From NCBI GenBank assembly GCA_030684395.1, contig JAUXTT010000008.1, positions 124,001-188,000 on the forward strand: a stretch of DNA of 64,000 nucleotides, given 5' to 3'. The first letter of the stretch is position 1; every line of letters starts with the position of its first letter. Position numbers and translations under genes: made by a program. The stretch comes from Bacteroidota bacterium. Lineage in GTDB: Bacteria > Bacteroidota > Bacteroidia > B-17B0 > Aurantibacillaceae. Positions 27,309-36,891 of the stretch are shown piece by piece. The notes under the pieces were generated by a model. The model saw only the letters and a list, made by a program, of their open reading frames with translations, searched no databases and had not been told where the DNA came from.

Positions 27309-28345
27309 TTATATGCTTCTAAAACTTTAGCGATTCTATCCATCTCCGGCATTGGTATCGATCTTTCTGTTGAAATTTCTATGATCCTTTTCCCTGATTT
27401 TTTGAAAAAAGGTAGTTCTGCTTTTAATCTTTCTTCCACATCAATACTATCGTACAATCTAAAAAAATGAATATTGTTTGAAAAAAGATACTTTACAAAT
27501 TTGTCCGGATCACCTGAAATATAAAGAACTATTTTAAACTTCAGCCCCTCTTCTGAATCGTATGCTATTTTAACAGAACTCTGCTCTTTAATGGATCTCA
27601 TAAGATGTTCATACCTCAAAACACGCTCCGAACCCTTATTTAAAACAATCCATTTTGCTTCCTTAGCCTTTTGTTTTTGAAATTCAGACAGTTCAATAAA
27701 ATCAGATTCGTTACTTTTTAGTTTTGAAAAAATCTTTAGCAGCAACTTATCCAGAAAAGAAAATTTATATTCATTTAGCCTTGACTTAAAAAACAATTTC
27801 GCATTCTGTGAATCTGCCAATCCAATTTTCTTTATTGATATGCCATTACCCTTAAAGTTCACAATTTCACCACCCATTGCAGCGGTAGTTGATTTGCCAG
27901 GGCCAAAAGAATAAACAATAGCTTTATTGCCCAATACCGAACTATTGATCCCAAAACTTTGTGCAGCATCATGAATCAGTGCAACCCCTTCCTTTTCACA
28001 AAATTCCATTATGCTCTTCGTATCGGGATGTATAAACCCATAAAGATGAGTAAGAATGATAGCTTCAATGTTTTTTTCCTTTATTGTTTCTTTTGAGTAA
28101 TCTGCCCAATATCCTTCTTCTTCTTTCAGATCAAAAAAACAAGGTGTTAGTTTCTCTTCCTTAACTGCCTGAAAAACCGCATCACAACAAAAAGCAGGGA
28201 TCCCAACATTGGCTCCTTCTTTCAAGGAAAAACTTCTTAAAACAAGCCGGAGTGCATTCTTCCCCGAATTTACGACAAATCCTAAATCTACATTTTCGGA
28301 TTTTGCAGTTTCATCCGGCAAAAAAGGGCTTGGGAAATAGGTCAT
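27305..28345 (-). CDS. DegT/DnrJ-family PLP aminotransferase
   Basis: This 346-residue protein has the fold-type I aminotransferase layout: VNSGKNALRLVLRS (PLP-phosphate region), NVGIPAFCCDAVFQAV, LTHLYGFIHPD, LIHDAAQSFGI and the PLP lysine K151 in YSFGPGKSTTAAMGGE. The FGPGKS form is a divergent version of the usual FSFHxxK block and separates it from WecE- or perosamine-synthase-type members. The substrate is unknown, probably a 4- or 3-keto sugar nucleotide. It overlaps both neighbours by four bases. Confidence 0.87.
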   Translation of the reverse strand: MTYFPSPFLPDETAKSENVDLGFVVNSGKNALRLVLRSFSLKEGANVGIPAFCCDAVFQAVKEEKLTPCFFDLKEEEGYWADYSKETIKEKNIEAIILTHLYGFIHPDTKSIMEFCEKEGVALIHDAAQSFGINSSVLGNKAIVYSFGPGKSTTAAMGGEIVNFKGNGISIKKIGLADSQNAKLFFKSRLNEYKFSFLDKLLLKIFSKLKSNESDFIELSEFQKQKAKEAKWIVLNKGSERVLRYEHLMRSIKEQSSVKIAYDSEEGLKFKIVLYISGDPDKFVKYLFSNNIHFFRLYDSIDVEERLKAELPFFKKSGKRIIEISTERSIPMPEMDRIAKVLEAYK

Positions 28346-29142
28346 TTACTTATGATAATAAGAGCCGAATCAAGCCCTGATTTAACAACGTCAAACGAAA
28401 AAGTCATATTTTTTTTCATCTCTTCAAGTATTTGAGGGATGGGGTGAACATATCCTACATCATACCTTGTAATTGCTTTTGAAAGCGTTGATACTTTGTA
28501 TTCTTCTATCGGGGTTTTGCGGAGAGAATTTACTATTACTACTTTTTTGTTAGCAGTATCAATCATTTTTTTCACAAACAGGTTAATTTCGGAAGGATGA
28601 ACATAATCTATGGATCCAAAAACAGAGACCAGATCATAATTGTTATCTTCATCAAACAAATTTTTCACTTCAAATGTTAGCCGTTCATCACTGAACCTAT
28701 CCTTTGCATTATTTATAACCCCTTCGCCAATATCAATTCCCTTGACTTTTTTTGCATTTGTTTCTTTAACACATCTGTTACAAAAAACACCCCAACCACA
28801 ACCAACATCCAAAATAGTTTCCATCTTTTCTTCATTGATCAGCTGAATGGCAACATCAAAGTAGCTTTTTTTATCATTCGTATTGCCTTCAAACCACATA
28901 TACCCCAAATCACTTTCCCAAAAATCTTTTTGATAATCTTCTCCATTTAAAAGCTCTTTAAACTCTTCATGAATTTCTTTGTTTGCATTCATCAACTCAT
29001 TCAGGTTCCTTAATAAGATCCTACCCGTTTTTTTATTCCGGAGTTCCTTATTTAAAGCCGCTATAAAAACCGTTTTCCGATAGTCTTTATTTTGAAGACG
29101 TTTTAAAAAAAAACTATTTAATACTTTACTTACTAAAAACAT
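28342..29142 (-). CDS. Class I SAM-dependent methyltransferase
   Basis: This 266-residue protein has the SAM-binding motif I ETILDVGCGWGVFCNR near residue 112, motif II VKGIDIGEGV, and a post-I FEVKNLFDEDNNYDLVSVFGSIDY segment. The N-terminal ~90 residues are helical and basic. It probably methylates a sugar hydroxyl, or an amine or carboxylate of the glycan. It overlaps the aminotransferase gene by four bases. Confidence 0.88.
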   Translation of the reverse strand: MFLVSKVLNSFFLKRLQNKDYRKTVFIAALNKELRNKKTGRILLRNLNELMNANKEIHEEFKELLNGEDYQKDFWESDLGYMWFEGNTNDKKSYFDVAIQLINEEKMETILDVGCGWGVFCNRCVKETNAKKVKGIDIGEGVINNAKDRFSDERLTFEVKNLFDEDNNYDLVSVFGSIDYVHPSEINLFVKKMIDTANKKVVIVNSLRKTPIEEYKVSTLSKAITRYDVGYVHPIPQILEEMKKNMTFSFDVVKSGLDSALIIISK

Positions 29143-29174
29143 ACTTATTTTTTCTTATCAGTTTTCCAATACAT

Positions 29175-29939
29175 TTATTTTTTCTTAAACACCAAGGTGT
29201 AAGAATTCATATAGGTTCTCAATTCTTTGTTTATTGGATTTTCATAGGGTTCATCATCAAAATATTTAACCCTTTTGTCATCAAGTGTATGTTTATCATA
29301 AATAATATCAAATTGTTTCAATCCAACATTTCTGACTCTCTCAGGAGAATAGGATATATAACTCAGGTCAGGGAATTTGGTGTCGGCAACATTAAGGGCA
29401 TGCGGGAAATTAACAAAAAATATTCCTCCGGGATTTAGAATACTACTTATCTTCAGAAAAAATGTGTTGAGCTGACTCGGATAAAAATATTGCAAAGCTC
29501 CTATACAGTATACCGCATTATACTTTTCATTCAGGTTAATTTTTAAAAAATCTCCCTGCAAAAATTCCGAACCGGGCAATCTTTTAGACGCAATTTCAAC
29601 CATTGACTCATTGATATCCAGCCCCGTCATTTTATATGATCCTTCTAACTCAGCAACAAAATTACCAGGTCCACAACCGATCTCAAGAACTTTTGAATTG
29701 GTGGCGCAGTTATTCTCTATGGCTGATTTAAGCTGAGAAGTAATTGCATTCAAAACCTTGTCCATATACTCATTATGAGAAAAACCTGCTATTTCCCTAT
29801 AAGATTTTTGTGTAATGTCTGCTTTAAAATTCTTATACGGGTTATAAACAGACATAAAAATCCGTTCAATTCCCAGGAAAACCACAAATGGATTTACGTA
29901 CCTGTTATTTAAAAATTTTGCTATTCTTTGTCTCATCAC
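29175..29939 (-). CDS. Class I SAM-dependent methyltransferase
   Basis: This 254-residue protein carries SAM motif I KVLEIGCGPGNFVAEL near residue 85, motif II MTGLDINESMVEIA and the downstream AVYCIGALQYFYP segment. It is a second methyltransferase next to, but not a close copy of, the one at 28342, so two different methylations are likely. It overlaps the upstream glycosyltransferase by four bases. Confidence 0.9.
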   Translation of the reverse strand: MMRQRIAKFLNNRYVNPFVVFLGIERIFMSVYNPYKNFKADITQKSYREIAGFSHNEYMDKVLNAITSQLKSAIENNCATNSKVLEIGCGPGNFVAELEGSYKMTGLDINESMVEIASKRLPGSEFLQGDFLKINLNEKYNAVYCIGALQYFYPSQLNTFFLKISSILNPGGIFFVNFPHALNVADTKFPDLSYISYSPERVRNVGLKQFDIIYDKHTLDDKRVKYFDDEPYENPINKELRTYMNSYTLVFKKK

Positions 29940-31225
29940 TTCACAAAATTAAAAGCGTTAATCATTCTTTTCGTTATACTGCTAACAGAGTGCTTCTCAA
30001 AATTATAATCAACATTTATAAACACTCCTTGCTTCAATTTTGTTTTGTTTTCTATCAAACGATCACTTAACTGTTCGTTCTGAAGTGCAGAATTATTAGA
30101 AACCATTCCCAGTCGATTATCTTTAACCAACTTATAAAGCCCTTCTTCTTTAGACAATAGTAGTATTGGTTTTTTATGCATTAATGCATCATAAACTTTT
30201 GAGCCATAAGCATAGTAATAAATTTCATCATTCAATACCAAATGCATATCTGCAAAAAACATAAACTTCTGAACTTCCTGAGGAGGAATAAAGCTATGGA
30301 ATTTAACCATTTCTTTCAGTTCGGAATTTTCAATCATATTTTTTGTTTCTGCATGAAAGCTCCCAAAAAAATGAAAACAAATATGAGTTTTCTCTGCTTT
30401 CAGTTTTTCTTTGTTCTGCAATATGAATTGATAAAAAGATTTTTCCCTTCCAAATTGAACCGTTCCAAAATGAGAGATATTTACACAAGTTTTATTATAA
30501 AAACCGGAAGGGAAACAATCATCAGGAAAACTCACCCTATCATCTTCATCAAATCCATTCTCAATGAGAATGTGGTTTACATCTTTCAACCCATATGAAT
30601 TTATATTCTGATCAAGCCTCTCCATACAACCCGGAGTAACAGAGAAAACTGCATCAGCATTATCTATGGAAAAAGCCTCCATTTTCACTTCTTTTTTATA
30701 AACCCTGTCTTTAGGAGACATGCTAGGATGATCAAAAAAGTAGTCTGTTATCCACGAATCCCGAAAATCCTGAACCAGCTTAATTGATGGTATTTTTTTT
30801 TTAATGATAGCTCCAAAATAATTCGCACTGAATGGTCCTCCTGAAGCAACCACCAATTTTATCTGCTCACTCTTTATATATTTTACAATAGTAGATTTAT
30901 TCCACACATAACTACTATACGCTTCATCGGTCCAACAAAATATTTTCGCCAAAATTCTTTCTGCTTTAAAAAACAATTTCCCGGTTAGGTTAGGCTCGTA
31001 CTTTTTATCAAAAAAAGAGCTTAGCTGCTTGATTATTATATTCTCATGATTTACGTCGGCCGACCACGACTTATTTACATTCTTACCCCAATTGGCAGTA
31101 ATAACATGAACTTTGTAACCCTCTTTTGCAAAATATTTAGCAAACTTAGCCCATCTTCTTGCTCCAACTCCTTCATAAGGTGGAAATTTATATGCCAGTA
31201 TAAGTATTTTTTTCTCTAAACTCAC
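29936..31225 (-). CDS. Glycosyltransferase, GT4-like (GT-B fold)
   Basis: This 429-residue protein begins ILILAYKFPPYEGVGARRWAKF, a common N-terminus of Bacteroidota capsule/O-antigen GT4 enzymes. It has VVASGGPFSANYFGAII and VQDFRDSWITDYFF in the first domain, and VYDALMHKKPILLLSKEEG in the second, where the donor Glu motif is altered. Specificity is unknown. It has 4-base overlap and 18-base gap spacing within the operon. Confidence 0.87.
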   Translation of the reverse strand: MSLEKKILILAYKFPPYEGVGARRWAKFAKYFAKEGYKVHVITANWGKNVNKSWSADVNHENIIIKQLSSFFDKKYEPNLTGKLFFKAERILAKIFCWTDEAYSSYVWNKSTIVKYIKSEQIKLVVASGGPFSANYFGAIIKKKIPSIKLVQDFRDSWITDYFFDHPSMSPKDRVYKKEVKMEAFSIDNADAVFSVTPGCMERLDQNINSYGLKDVNHILIENGFDEDDRVSFPDDCFPSGFYNKTCVNISHFGTVQFGREKSFYQFILQNKEKLKAEKTHICFHFFGSFHAETKNMIENSELKEMVKFHSFIPPQEVQKFMFFADMHLVLNDEIYYYAYGSKVYDALMHKKPILLLSKEEGLYKLVKDNRLGMVSNNSALQNEQLSDRLIENKTKLKQGVFINVDYNFEKHSVSSITKRMINAFNFVK

Positions 31226-31243
31226 AACAATTTATTTTCCCGA

Positions 31244-33100
31244 TTAACTATTATTTGTTTTAAGCCAGGCCCCTATCACATAATTGCGATAAGCATTATC
31301 TGAAGGTTTCTCTACGTTAATATACTTTTTATTATATAGCAAATACTCGTTAAATGAATCGGAGTACTTTTTTATCCACTCTTCATGAGGGGTTGTAAAG
31401 CCCTTTTTATCCTTACGGTATTTTATACTTTCGGGCAATTCCGTCATACTCTTTCTTAACAGGTATTTTTGCCAACCTTTATTAATTACCAACTCATTCG
31501 GTAATGAATAGCCAAATTCTACTAATCTGTAATCCATAAAAGGGTGCCTCGATTCAATACTGAAAGACATGCTGTTCCTGTCATCAATTCTTAAATAAGT
31601 AGGTAATTGGAATGTATCAAAATCTCTTACCAGCATTTCATCCATTGTATCAATTTTATTCCAGTACTTCATTAAACCATGGTCAAATTTCGACAAAGCG
31701 AGTTTCATTTTAGTTTGCAATTTCACTTCATTCAAAACTATACGATGAACACTTTTTTTTGACACTCCTTTTATTTCCGCATACTGCTGAACCAATGCTA
31801 AATATTTTATCAACTTCCCCTGCGTCACCAATTGCCTGCAATACCTATAAAAGTGATGGTGGTACCCTGCAAATACTTCATCTGCCCCTTGTCCGTTAAA
31901 TAAAATTTTTATTCCGCTTTGGGCAACTTTTTTATATACATTCCATTGAGCAAAAAAAGACGTTCCATTTATAGGCTCATCCTGATGGTAAACATGTTTT
32001 TCAAAATTTTCCATCGAAAACTCTTCCATGGCTTCACAGTAAGTGGTTTCACAGGGAAGGTCTTCGGCTACAATATTCACAAACTTTGATTCATCCGAAT
32101 CAGCATGTCCGGGAAATACAGCAGCAAAACCACGCAATTTACTTTTCTTTCCTTCAGTTTCAATTATATTTCTTGCTGTATATAAAATTGCACTTGAATC
32201 AAGCCCCCCTGAAATAGCAAATCCGAAATCCACATCGGCACGCATACGGATGCGAACTGCGTCATGAAGCAAATATCTCATTTGCTCTATTGCATCGGCT
32301 TCAGAAATGGTTGTTTTTTTCAAACTGATTGAATAGTACTTTTTCTGATCAGAATGTATTTTCTTATTACTGTATCCGGCCTGGTCAATTGAAATGTAGT
32401 TAGATTTTTTAAACCTATACACATTAGTATACATGGTTTCTTCATCTACATCAACATATCCAAAGTTTAGAAAATCGTTTAAGTGTTTTTGGTTTATTGT
32501 TTTAGTAATATCTGAGTATGCTCTCAATTGTTTGGTTTCAGAAAACAGCCTGAAGCCGGCATCTTCCTCATAATAATAGAGTGGTTTAACTCCGAAACGA
32601 TCATTGGAGATAAACATTTTTTTTTGCGGGGCATCCCAAATAAAAATAGCCCACATACCGTTAAATTTATTCAAACAGTCGGCACCCCATAATCTGTACG
32701 CTTCTAAAATAACTTCCGTGTCTGAGTTTGTTTTAAAACTACATCCCAAAGTTTTAAGCTCTTCCCTTAGTTCAATATAATTATAAACTTCACCATTATA
32801 AACAATCCAGGAGCCATCCTTACCTTTCATTGGCTGATGACCATTGGCGCTTAAATCAATAATACTTAAACGCTTGTGCCCTAAAGCAAGATTGTATGAT
32901 TCAAGTTCCTCTCCCAATTGTAAATCAATTCCATCTACCTGCGACCTGCTTATTAAGAATTCACCGGTACTTGTATTCACCAAAACAATTCCCTCGTCAT
33001 CCGGTCCACGATGATCAATTAACCTCAATGACTTCTTAAAATCATTGTATACAGATTTGTTTAGTTTATTTTTCTTAAATATTACTGAAATACCACACAT
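31244..33100 (-). CDS. asnB: Asparagine synthase-like glutamine amidotransferase
   Basis: This 618-residue protein has an N-terminal Ntn glutaminase domain starting MCGISVIF, with Cys2 as nucleophile, followed by ATP-pyrophosphatase synthetase motif SGGLDSS near residue 296 and GQGADEVFAGYHHH near 390. I placed the start at 33100 because the glutaminase Cys must be residue 2 after Met removal; an ATG 93 bases upstream would bury it and overlap the neighbour. In surface-polysaccharide loci AsnB-like proteins usually amidate sugar carboxylates, for example uronamides, rather than make asparagine. It is one of two such genes here. Confidence 0.9.
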   Translation of the reverse strand: MCGISVIFKKNKLNKSVYNDFKKSLRLIDHRGPDDEGIVLVNTSTGEFLISRSQVDGIDLQLGEELESYNLALGHKRLSIIDLSANGHQPMKGKDGSWIVYNGEVYNYIELREELKTLGCSFKTNSDTEVILEAYRLWGADCLNKFNGMWAIFIWDAPQKKMFISNDRFGVKPLYYYEEDAGFRLFSETKQLRAYSDITKTINQKHLNDFLNFGYVDVDEETMYTNVYRFKKSNYISIDQAGYSNKKIHSDQKKYYSISLKKTTISEADAIEQMRYLLHDAVRIRMRADVDFGFAISGGLDSSAILYTARNIIETEGKKSKLRGFAAVFPGHADSDESKFVNIVAEDLPCETTYCEAMEEFSMENFEKHVYHQDEPINGTSFFAQWNVYKKVAQSGIKILFNGQGADEVFAGYHHHFYRYCRQLVTQGKLIKYLALVQQYAEIKGVSKKSVHRIVLNEVKLQTKMKLALSKFDHGLMKYWNKIDTMDEMLVRDFDTFQLPTYLRIDDRNSMSFSIESRHPFMDYRLVEFGYSLPNELVINKGWQKYLLRKSMTELPESIKYRKDKKGFTTPHEEWIKKYSDSFNEYLLYNKKYINVEKPSDNAYRNYVIGAWLKTNNS

Positions 33101-33101
33101 A

Positions 33102-34433
33102 TCAATTATACAAGAATTTAGCAAAGTGTTTGATCCCGTTCTGTTCGAAAAATTCTCTATTTGACAGAGTAATATTCTTTTCGATTTTTTCAAACAAATC
33201 CTGATCAGAGTCTGCGCAAATCAGGGCCATCTTACTTCCTTGCACAGGGAAATTAGGCCAACCCAAGGGCATCAGGAGTGTTTTAAAACCATAATACAAT
33301 CGTTCAAAAACGATAGTAGATTTAAAAGCCACTGCAAAATCCGCTTCTTCAAATGTTTCTGCCGATTTTTTTTTAAAGTCACAAAATTCAAAAGTAACCC
33401 CCTCAAATACTTTATTATATCGCTCTCTTGTCAGGGCTGTATACTTCTCCCATTTTTCACGGGGGTGCAGAAAAATTTTCACTGTGTATTGAGAATTTTC
33501 CATGCAAAATTTCCGAAGAACATGCTTTACTCTTTCCTCCATACCTTCCATTTCATAACCCTGATCGATATGATCTTCTAACTTCCTTACCCAGGCCCCG
33601 GTTGAGTAAAAGCCAATCACCTTTTTTTTTGCAGGTACAGATAGTGAATATTTACCTATGTTTAATAAGGACTGTTCCGGACCATAAAAATCAAGTTTCT
33701 CTACAAACATTGAATCCTTAAAAAAATTCACTTCGTCATATTGATATCCGTTGCATAAACATAAGGTGTCTGCAATAATTATTTTATTCCAAATGCCCAA
33801 TGGAACTTCCGAAGGGATTTTGTTCACTTTTACAGTCAGATAATTAAGCAGCAGGCTTGTAATGTTTGAGTCCTTTTCATAAATGCAGAAATAATAAATC
33901 TCCCTGAAATTATTCAGTTTAATTAAATTAATCAGGTTAACCAATTCTACCTGCTCCTTAAATAAAGTTGCAACAGGGGCTTTGTCCTTCTTAAATAAAC
34001 TGTAAATGAACAATACAGGTAGCCAACAAAAATTAAACAGAAGCAGGAAGAAAAACCGCGAACGGCTTTCTATAAAAGCTAAGTTGTCTTTAAAAGCACC
34101 GCCTGCTACTTTCTGCCCCGAAAAATATTCAACATACTCTTTTCTGTCCACATAACTTTCCGGTTTCAAATCGTATATCAATATATCACCTTGTTGTTCT
34201 ATTGTTTTTTCATTAGAAGCAGAAGAAGAAGAAGATTTAAAAAACATTTTCAACACTTCGAAATATTTTTTTAAAACCAACAATTTCTCCGCCCGGTTAG
34301 ATTGAGGTATTCTAAATGTACTTTGGAACAGATTATATGCTGCAAACTGTTTTTTTGTTTTGGGCCTTCTAATAAAGGCATGCCTGAACCAGGCTGCCAG
34401 ATAAAAACGAAAAACCAAAAACTGAACGCTCAT
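33102..34433 (-). CDS. Putative GT-B-like surface polysaccharide protein
   Basis: This 443-residue protein belongs to no family I can name. It has one hydrophobic stretch near residues 130-150 (FFLLLFNFCWLPVLFIYSLF) and a C-terminal half resembling GT-B donor domains or CDP-glycerol/polysialyltransferase-type proteins: KKVIGFYSTGAWVRKLEDH, VKIFLHPREKWEKY and AVAFKSTIVFERLYYGFKTLLMPLG. The HPRE motif and the late S-T-x-x-E pattern recall capsule synthesis transferases. Probably a membrane-associated glycosyltransferase; donor unknown. It ends one base before the asnB start. Confidence 0.6.
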   Translation of the reverse strand: MSVQFLVFRFYLAAWFRHAFIRRPKTKKQFAAYNLFQSTFRIPQSNRAEKLLVLKKYFEVLKMFFKSSSSSASNEKTIEQQGDILIYDLKPESYVDRKEYVEYFSGQKVAGGAFKDNLAFIESRSRFFFLLLFNFCWLPVLFIYSLFKKDKAPVATLFKEQVELVNLINLIKLNNFREIYYFCIYEKDSNITSLLLNYLTVKVNKIPSEVPLGIWNKIIIADTLCLCNGYQYDEVNFFKDSMFVEKLDFYGPEQSLLNIGKYSLSVPAKKKVIGFYSTGAWVRKLEDHIDQGYEMEGMEERVKHVLRKFCMENSQYTVKIFLHPREKWEKYTALTRERYNKVFEGVTFEFCDFKKKSAETFEEADFAVAFKSTIVFERLYYGFKTLLMPLGWPNFPVQGSKMALICADSDQDLFEKIEKNITLSNREFFEQNGIKHFAKFLYN

Positions 34434-34447
34434 TAAATCTAAATGGA

Positions 34448-35143
34448 TTACCTGGCAAGAACCTTTTGAATCATCTCAAACTCCTTTGCAGTATTTTTTA
34501 TCAATGTTAATTGATTCATATCCATTGCGCCTAAATGCGCTTTTTCGGTTTCAAATTGAAATGAATGCTGAAGGGTATAGTGTTTCTCCAGGTATTGAGC
34601 GCCATGGGCTGATGCATATAGAGCGCCAGCTACACCAAGAGTGTGGTCTGAAATTCCATGAAAAATTGAATTTTTAAAATCAGGCATTGAAAACTCATCG
34701 ACCCTGGTTGGGTATTTCACAACACAATAAAGATAAATTGCATGATCGTATTTTTTTACTTTGTTTACATCATAATCAGAAGGTATAGAAACAAAAGTGG
34801 GGATGTTATAACTCATAATCTTTTCGACAAGATCCGGGGATTCTGCATGCATTCTTGCCGCAACTTTTAGATAAGGTAGCTTCAAATCAATACACCAATC
34901 CAAACGATCCTGCGTAAATGGTGTTGCGAACAAAGGAATATTCAAAGTATCCGCATATTGTTTCAGTCTTTTTAACTGATCGAAAGACATAGAAAGGTAA
35001 GCTCTTTCCGCTCCGAATTGAGTTTCGGTATATAACTGAACTTTTATGGCATCAGCACCTGCCAGTTTTGATTGAAGAATCATTTGTTCTGCTACTTCAA
35101 CAATGCCTCCAAATTGAGGTGAGATTTCGGAAATTACAAACAT
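34448..35143 (-). CDS. NeuB/SpsE-like synthase core lacking the SAF domain
   Basis: This protein of only 231 residues covers the TIM barrel of the N-acetylneuraminate-synthase family: E6 in FVISEISPQFGG, K34 in GADAIKVQLYT, PLFATPF, the metal ligands H167 in GISDHTLG and H188 in LEKHYTL. These match the catalytic core that condenses phosphoenolpyruvate with an aldose. The usual INHNG loop is SPQFGG here, and the C-terminal SAF (antifreeze-like) domain, which contacts the N-acetyl group in NeuB, is absent; typical NeuB is about 350 residues. The reading frame looks intact, so this is a short variant rather than a broken gene, probably with a different substrate. Confidence 0.82.
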   Translation of the reverse strand: MFVISEISPQFGGIVEVAEQMILQSKLAGADAIKVQLYTETQFGAERAYLSMSFDQLKRLKQYADTLNIPLFATPFTQDRLDWCIDLKLPYLKVAARMHAESPDLVEKIMSYNIPTFVSIPSDYDVNKVKKYDHAIYLYCVVKYPTRVDEFSMPDFKNSIFHGISDHTLGVAGALYASAHGAQYLEKHYTLQHSFQFETEKAHLGAMDMNQLTLIKNTAKEFEMIQKVLAR

Positions 35144-35171
35144 GTTTATTTATTTTATGGTTTATATTAAT

Positions 35172-36854
35172 TTATTCTTTAAACTTTAGAAGATAATAAT
35201 CGTAGAATCTTAGTGGATACTTTTTAATAACTGTGAACTTAAAATTATAATAGTCAACAAGTGTATTTTCCTCTTCGGGCCATCCTTTGGTTTTGTCAGA
35301 ACCTCTAAAAGATTTTACAACAGCGTATGCTCCTGTTGACTGGTATAAATCTTTCATATTAGTTTTTGCTATAAGCGGCCTGTCATAATTAGACAGAACA
35401 GGCTTTGCATTACTATAAAACTGAAACGAGTGAGAAAATTCCTGAACGACATATTTACCACTAACCTCCTTTTTCATTTCTGTTAAAGCATCCCGAACAA
35501 AAAACGTTTTCATCACAAAGAATTGATCCGCCACCAAATACGCCGATGGCAGTATACAAAGTATAACCAGGAAAGTAGCAACAACTTTATGTTTGAAGAA
35601 GTACTCCGGCAATATAAGTGCAAGAAGAAAAACAACTGCTACTATTAACCCAAAAATCGCTAACCATTTAGGAATGTTCTCATAATAGCCGTAATCAAAA
35701 CCGGCCCAGTATTGCTGCGAATTATTTACCTTGAAGTTATAATAGATAAAAAGTAAAGAAATTACTGACAGAAATATACGCAAATACTTTGTTTCATTAG
35801 TAATCAACCATTTCATTATTTCCTTTGCATTGGCAAGAGTAAAAATTATAATGACAGGATAAAATATAACATGTTTTTTAAAAGGATAACTCTGAACAAA
35901 AAAATTCTGCAACAAAAACAATGATAAAATAATCAGGAATAGTTGCGAATATTTATTTACCCTGATGGTTTTAATACTATAAAAAACGAGTACAACGAAC
36001 ACAACCAGCAAAAACAAATTATACCTAAAAAAATTCGTAGAAATAATCTGGGTTAGTGTCAGAATCAGTTTTTTTGGCAAACTTATTGCATCCCCTGAAG
36101 TATCGGCATCTATACCTCCACCGTGTGCCTGCAAGTTTCCAAAAAGCTCATTAAAATTAATATTAAATACAAAACCATAAGAAATCCACACAAGCAATGC
36201 CGCAAGCCCCCCAAACACTAACGGAACAAGCATCTTGAAATTTTTTGTAAGATATGCTCTTAAACAATACCATAAAAACACAGATACGGCAATATAAAGA
36301 GTATAAAAATACACCCCTAAAACCATGAAGCCGCATAAGAACCCCACAAAGAACAGCGAAGATTTTGAGTTATTCTTTTCCCGGAAAGCAATATATAACA
36401 ACAAGCTAATAAACAGCATACAGAATATTTGCGGGTTATAAAACCTTCCTATCAAAAAAGAATAAAACTCTGTAGATAAAAAAACAATCGTAAGCAGAAT
36501 AACCCATCGAGGAAAACCTTGTTTATTAGCAAATAAAGCAAGTAATAAAGTGATAAAAACGGAACAGATCACAACCGGCATTCTCAATCCATAATAATTA
36601 CTTCCAAAAAGTTTCAAACTTAAATAAGTAGTAGGAGTATTTATAATTTGCAACAACTCTATATCGGTTTTCGAAAAATCGGGATGAAGCCTTCCCTCAT
36701 CTGCAAGAAAATTGTTTACCCCTCCTATACAGTAATATGGTTCATCTTCCTGAGAAAGCCCACCTATCATATAGGACGGAACATCCTGCTCAAGGAATAA
36801 AAACCGGGGGACCGATAAAAGAATTACTATAAAAACAATGTGTAATTTTTTCAT
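35172..36854 (-). CDS. GT-C-like polytopic glycosyltransferase (ArnT/PMT-like)
   Basis: This 560-residue protein has about 11-12 membrane helices and a soluble C-terminal part from about residue 440. The first extracytoplasmic loop holds GGLSQEDEPYYCIGG, with the acidic pair expected of GT-C enzymes, followed by YYGLRMPVVICSVFITLLL. That is the general layout of ArnT and protein O-mannosyltransferase relatives. It probably transfers a sugar from polyprenyl phosphate at the periplasmic face. It is spaced 28 and 37 bases from its neighbours. Confidence 0.8.
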   Translation of the reverse strand: MKKLHIVFIVILLSVPRFLFLEQDVPSYMIGGLSQEDEPYYCIGGVNNFLADEGRLHPDFSKTDIELLQIINTPTTYLSLKLFGSNYYGLRMPVVICSVFITLLLALFANKQGFPRWVILLTIVFLSTEFYSFLIGRFYNPQIFCMLFISLLLYIAFREKNNSKSSLFFVGFLCGFMVLGVYFYTLYIAVSVFLWYCLRAYLTKNFKMLVPLVFGGLAALLVWISYGFVFNINFNELFGNLQAHGGGIDADTSGDAISLPKKLILTLTQIISTNFFRYNLFLLVVFVVLVFYSIKTIRVNKYSQLFLIILSLFLLQNFFVQSYPFKKHVIFYPVIIIFTLANAKEIMKWLITNETKYLRIFLSVISLLFIYYNFKVNNSQQYWAGFDYGYYENIPKWLAIFGLIVAVVFLLALILPEYFFKHKVVATFLVILCILPSAYLVADQFFVMKTFFVRDALTEMKKEVSGKYVVQEFSHSFQFYSNAKPVLSNYDRPLIAKTNMKDLYQSTGAYAVVKSFRGSDKTKGWPEEENTLVDYYNFKFTVIKKYPLRFYDYYLLKFKE

Positions 36855-36891
36855 TTTCTATTCAGCCTGTCCTTTTAATCTCCTCATCTTC

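Noticed and set aside
34448-35143. NeuB-like gene as a truncated pseudogene
   Set aside because: The frame ends cleanly after a full TIM barrel with all metal ligands, and the next gene starts at normal spacing; no SAF remnant was found downstream in any frame.
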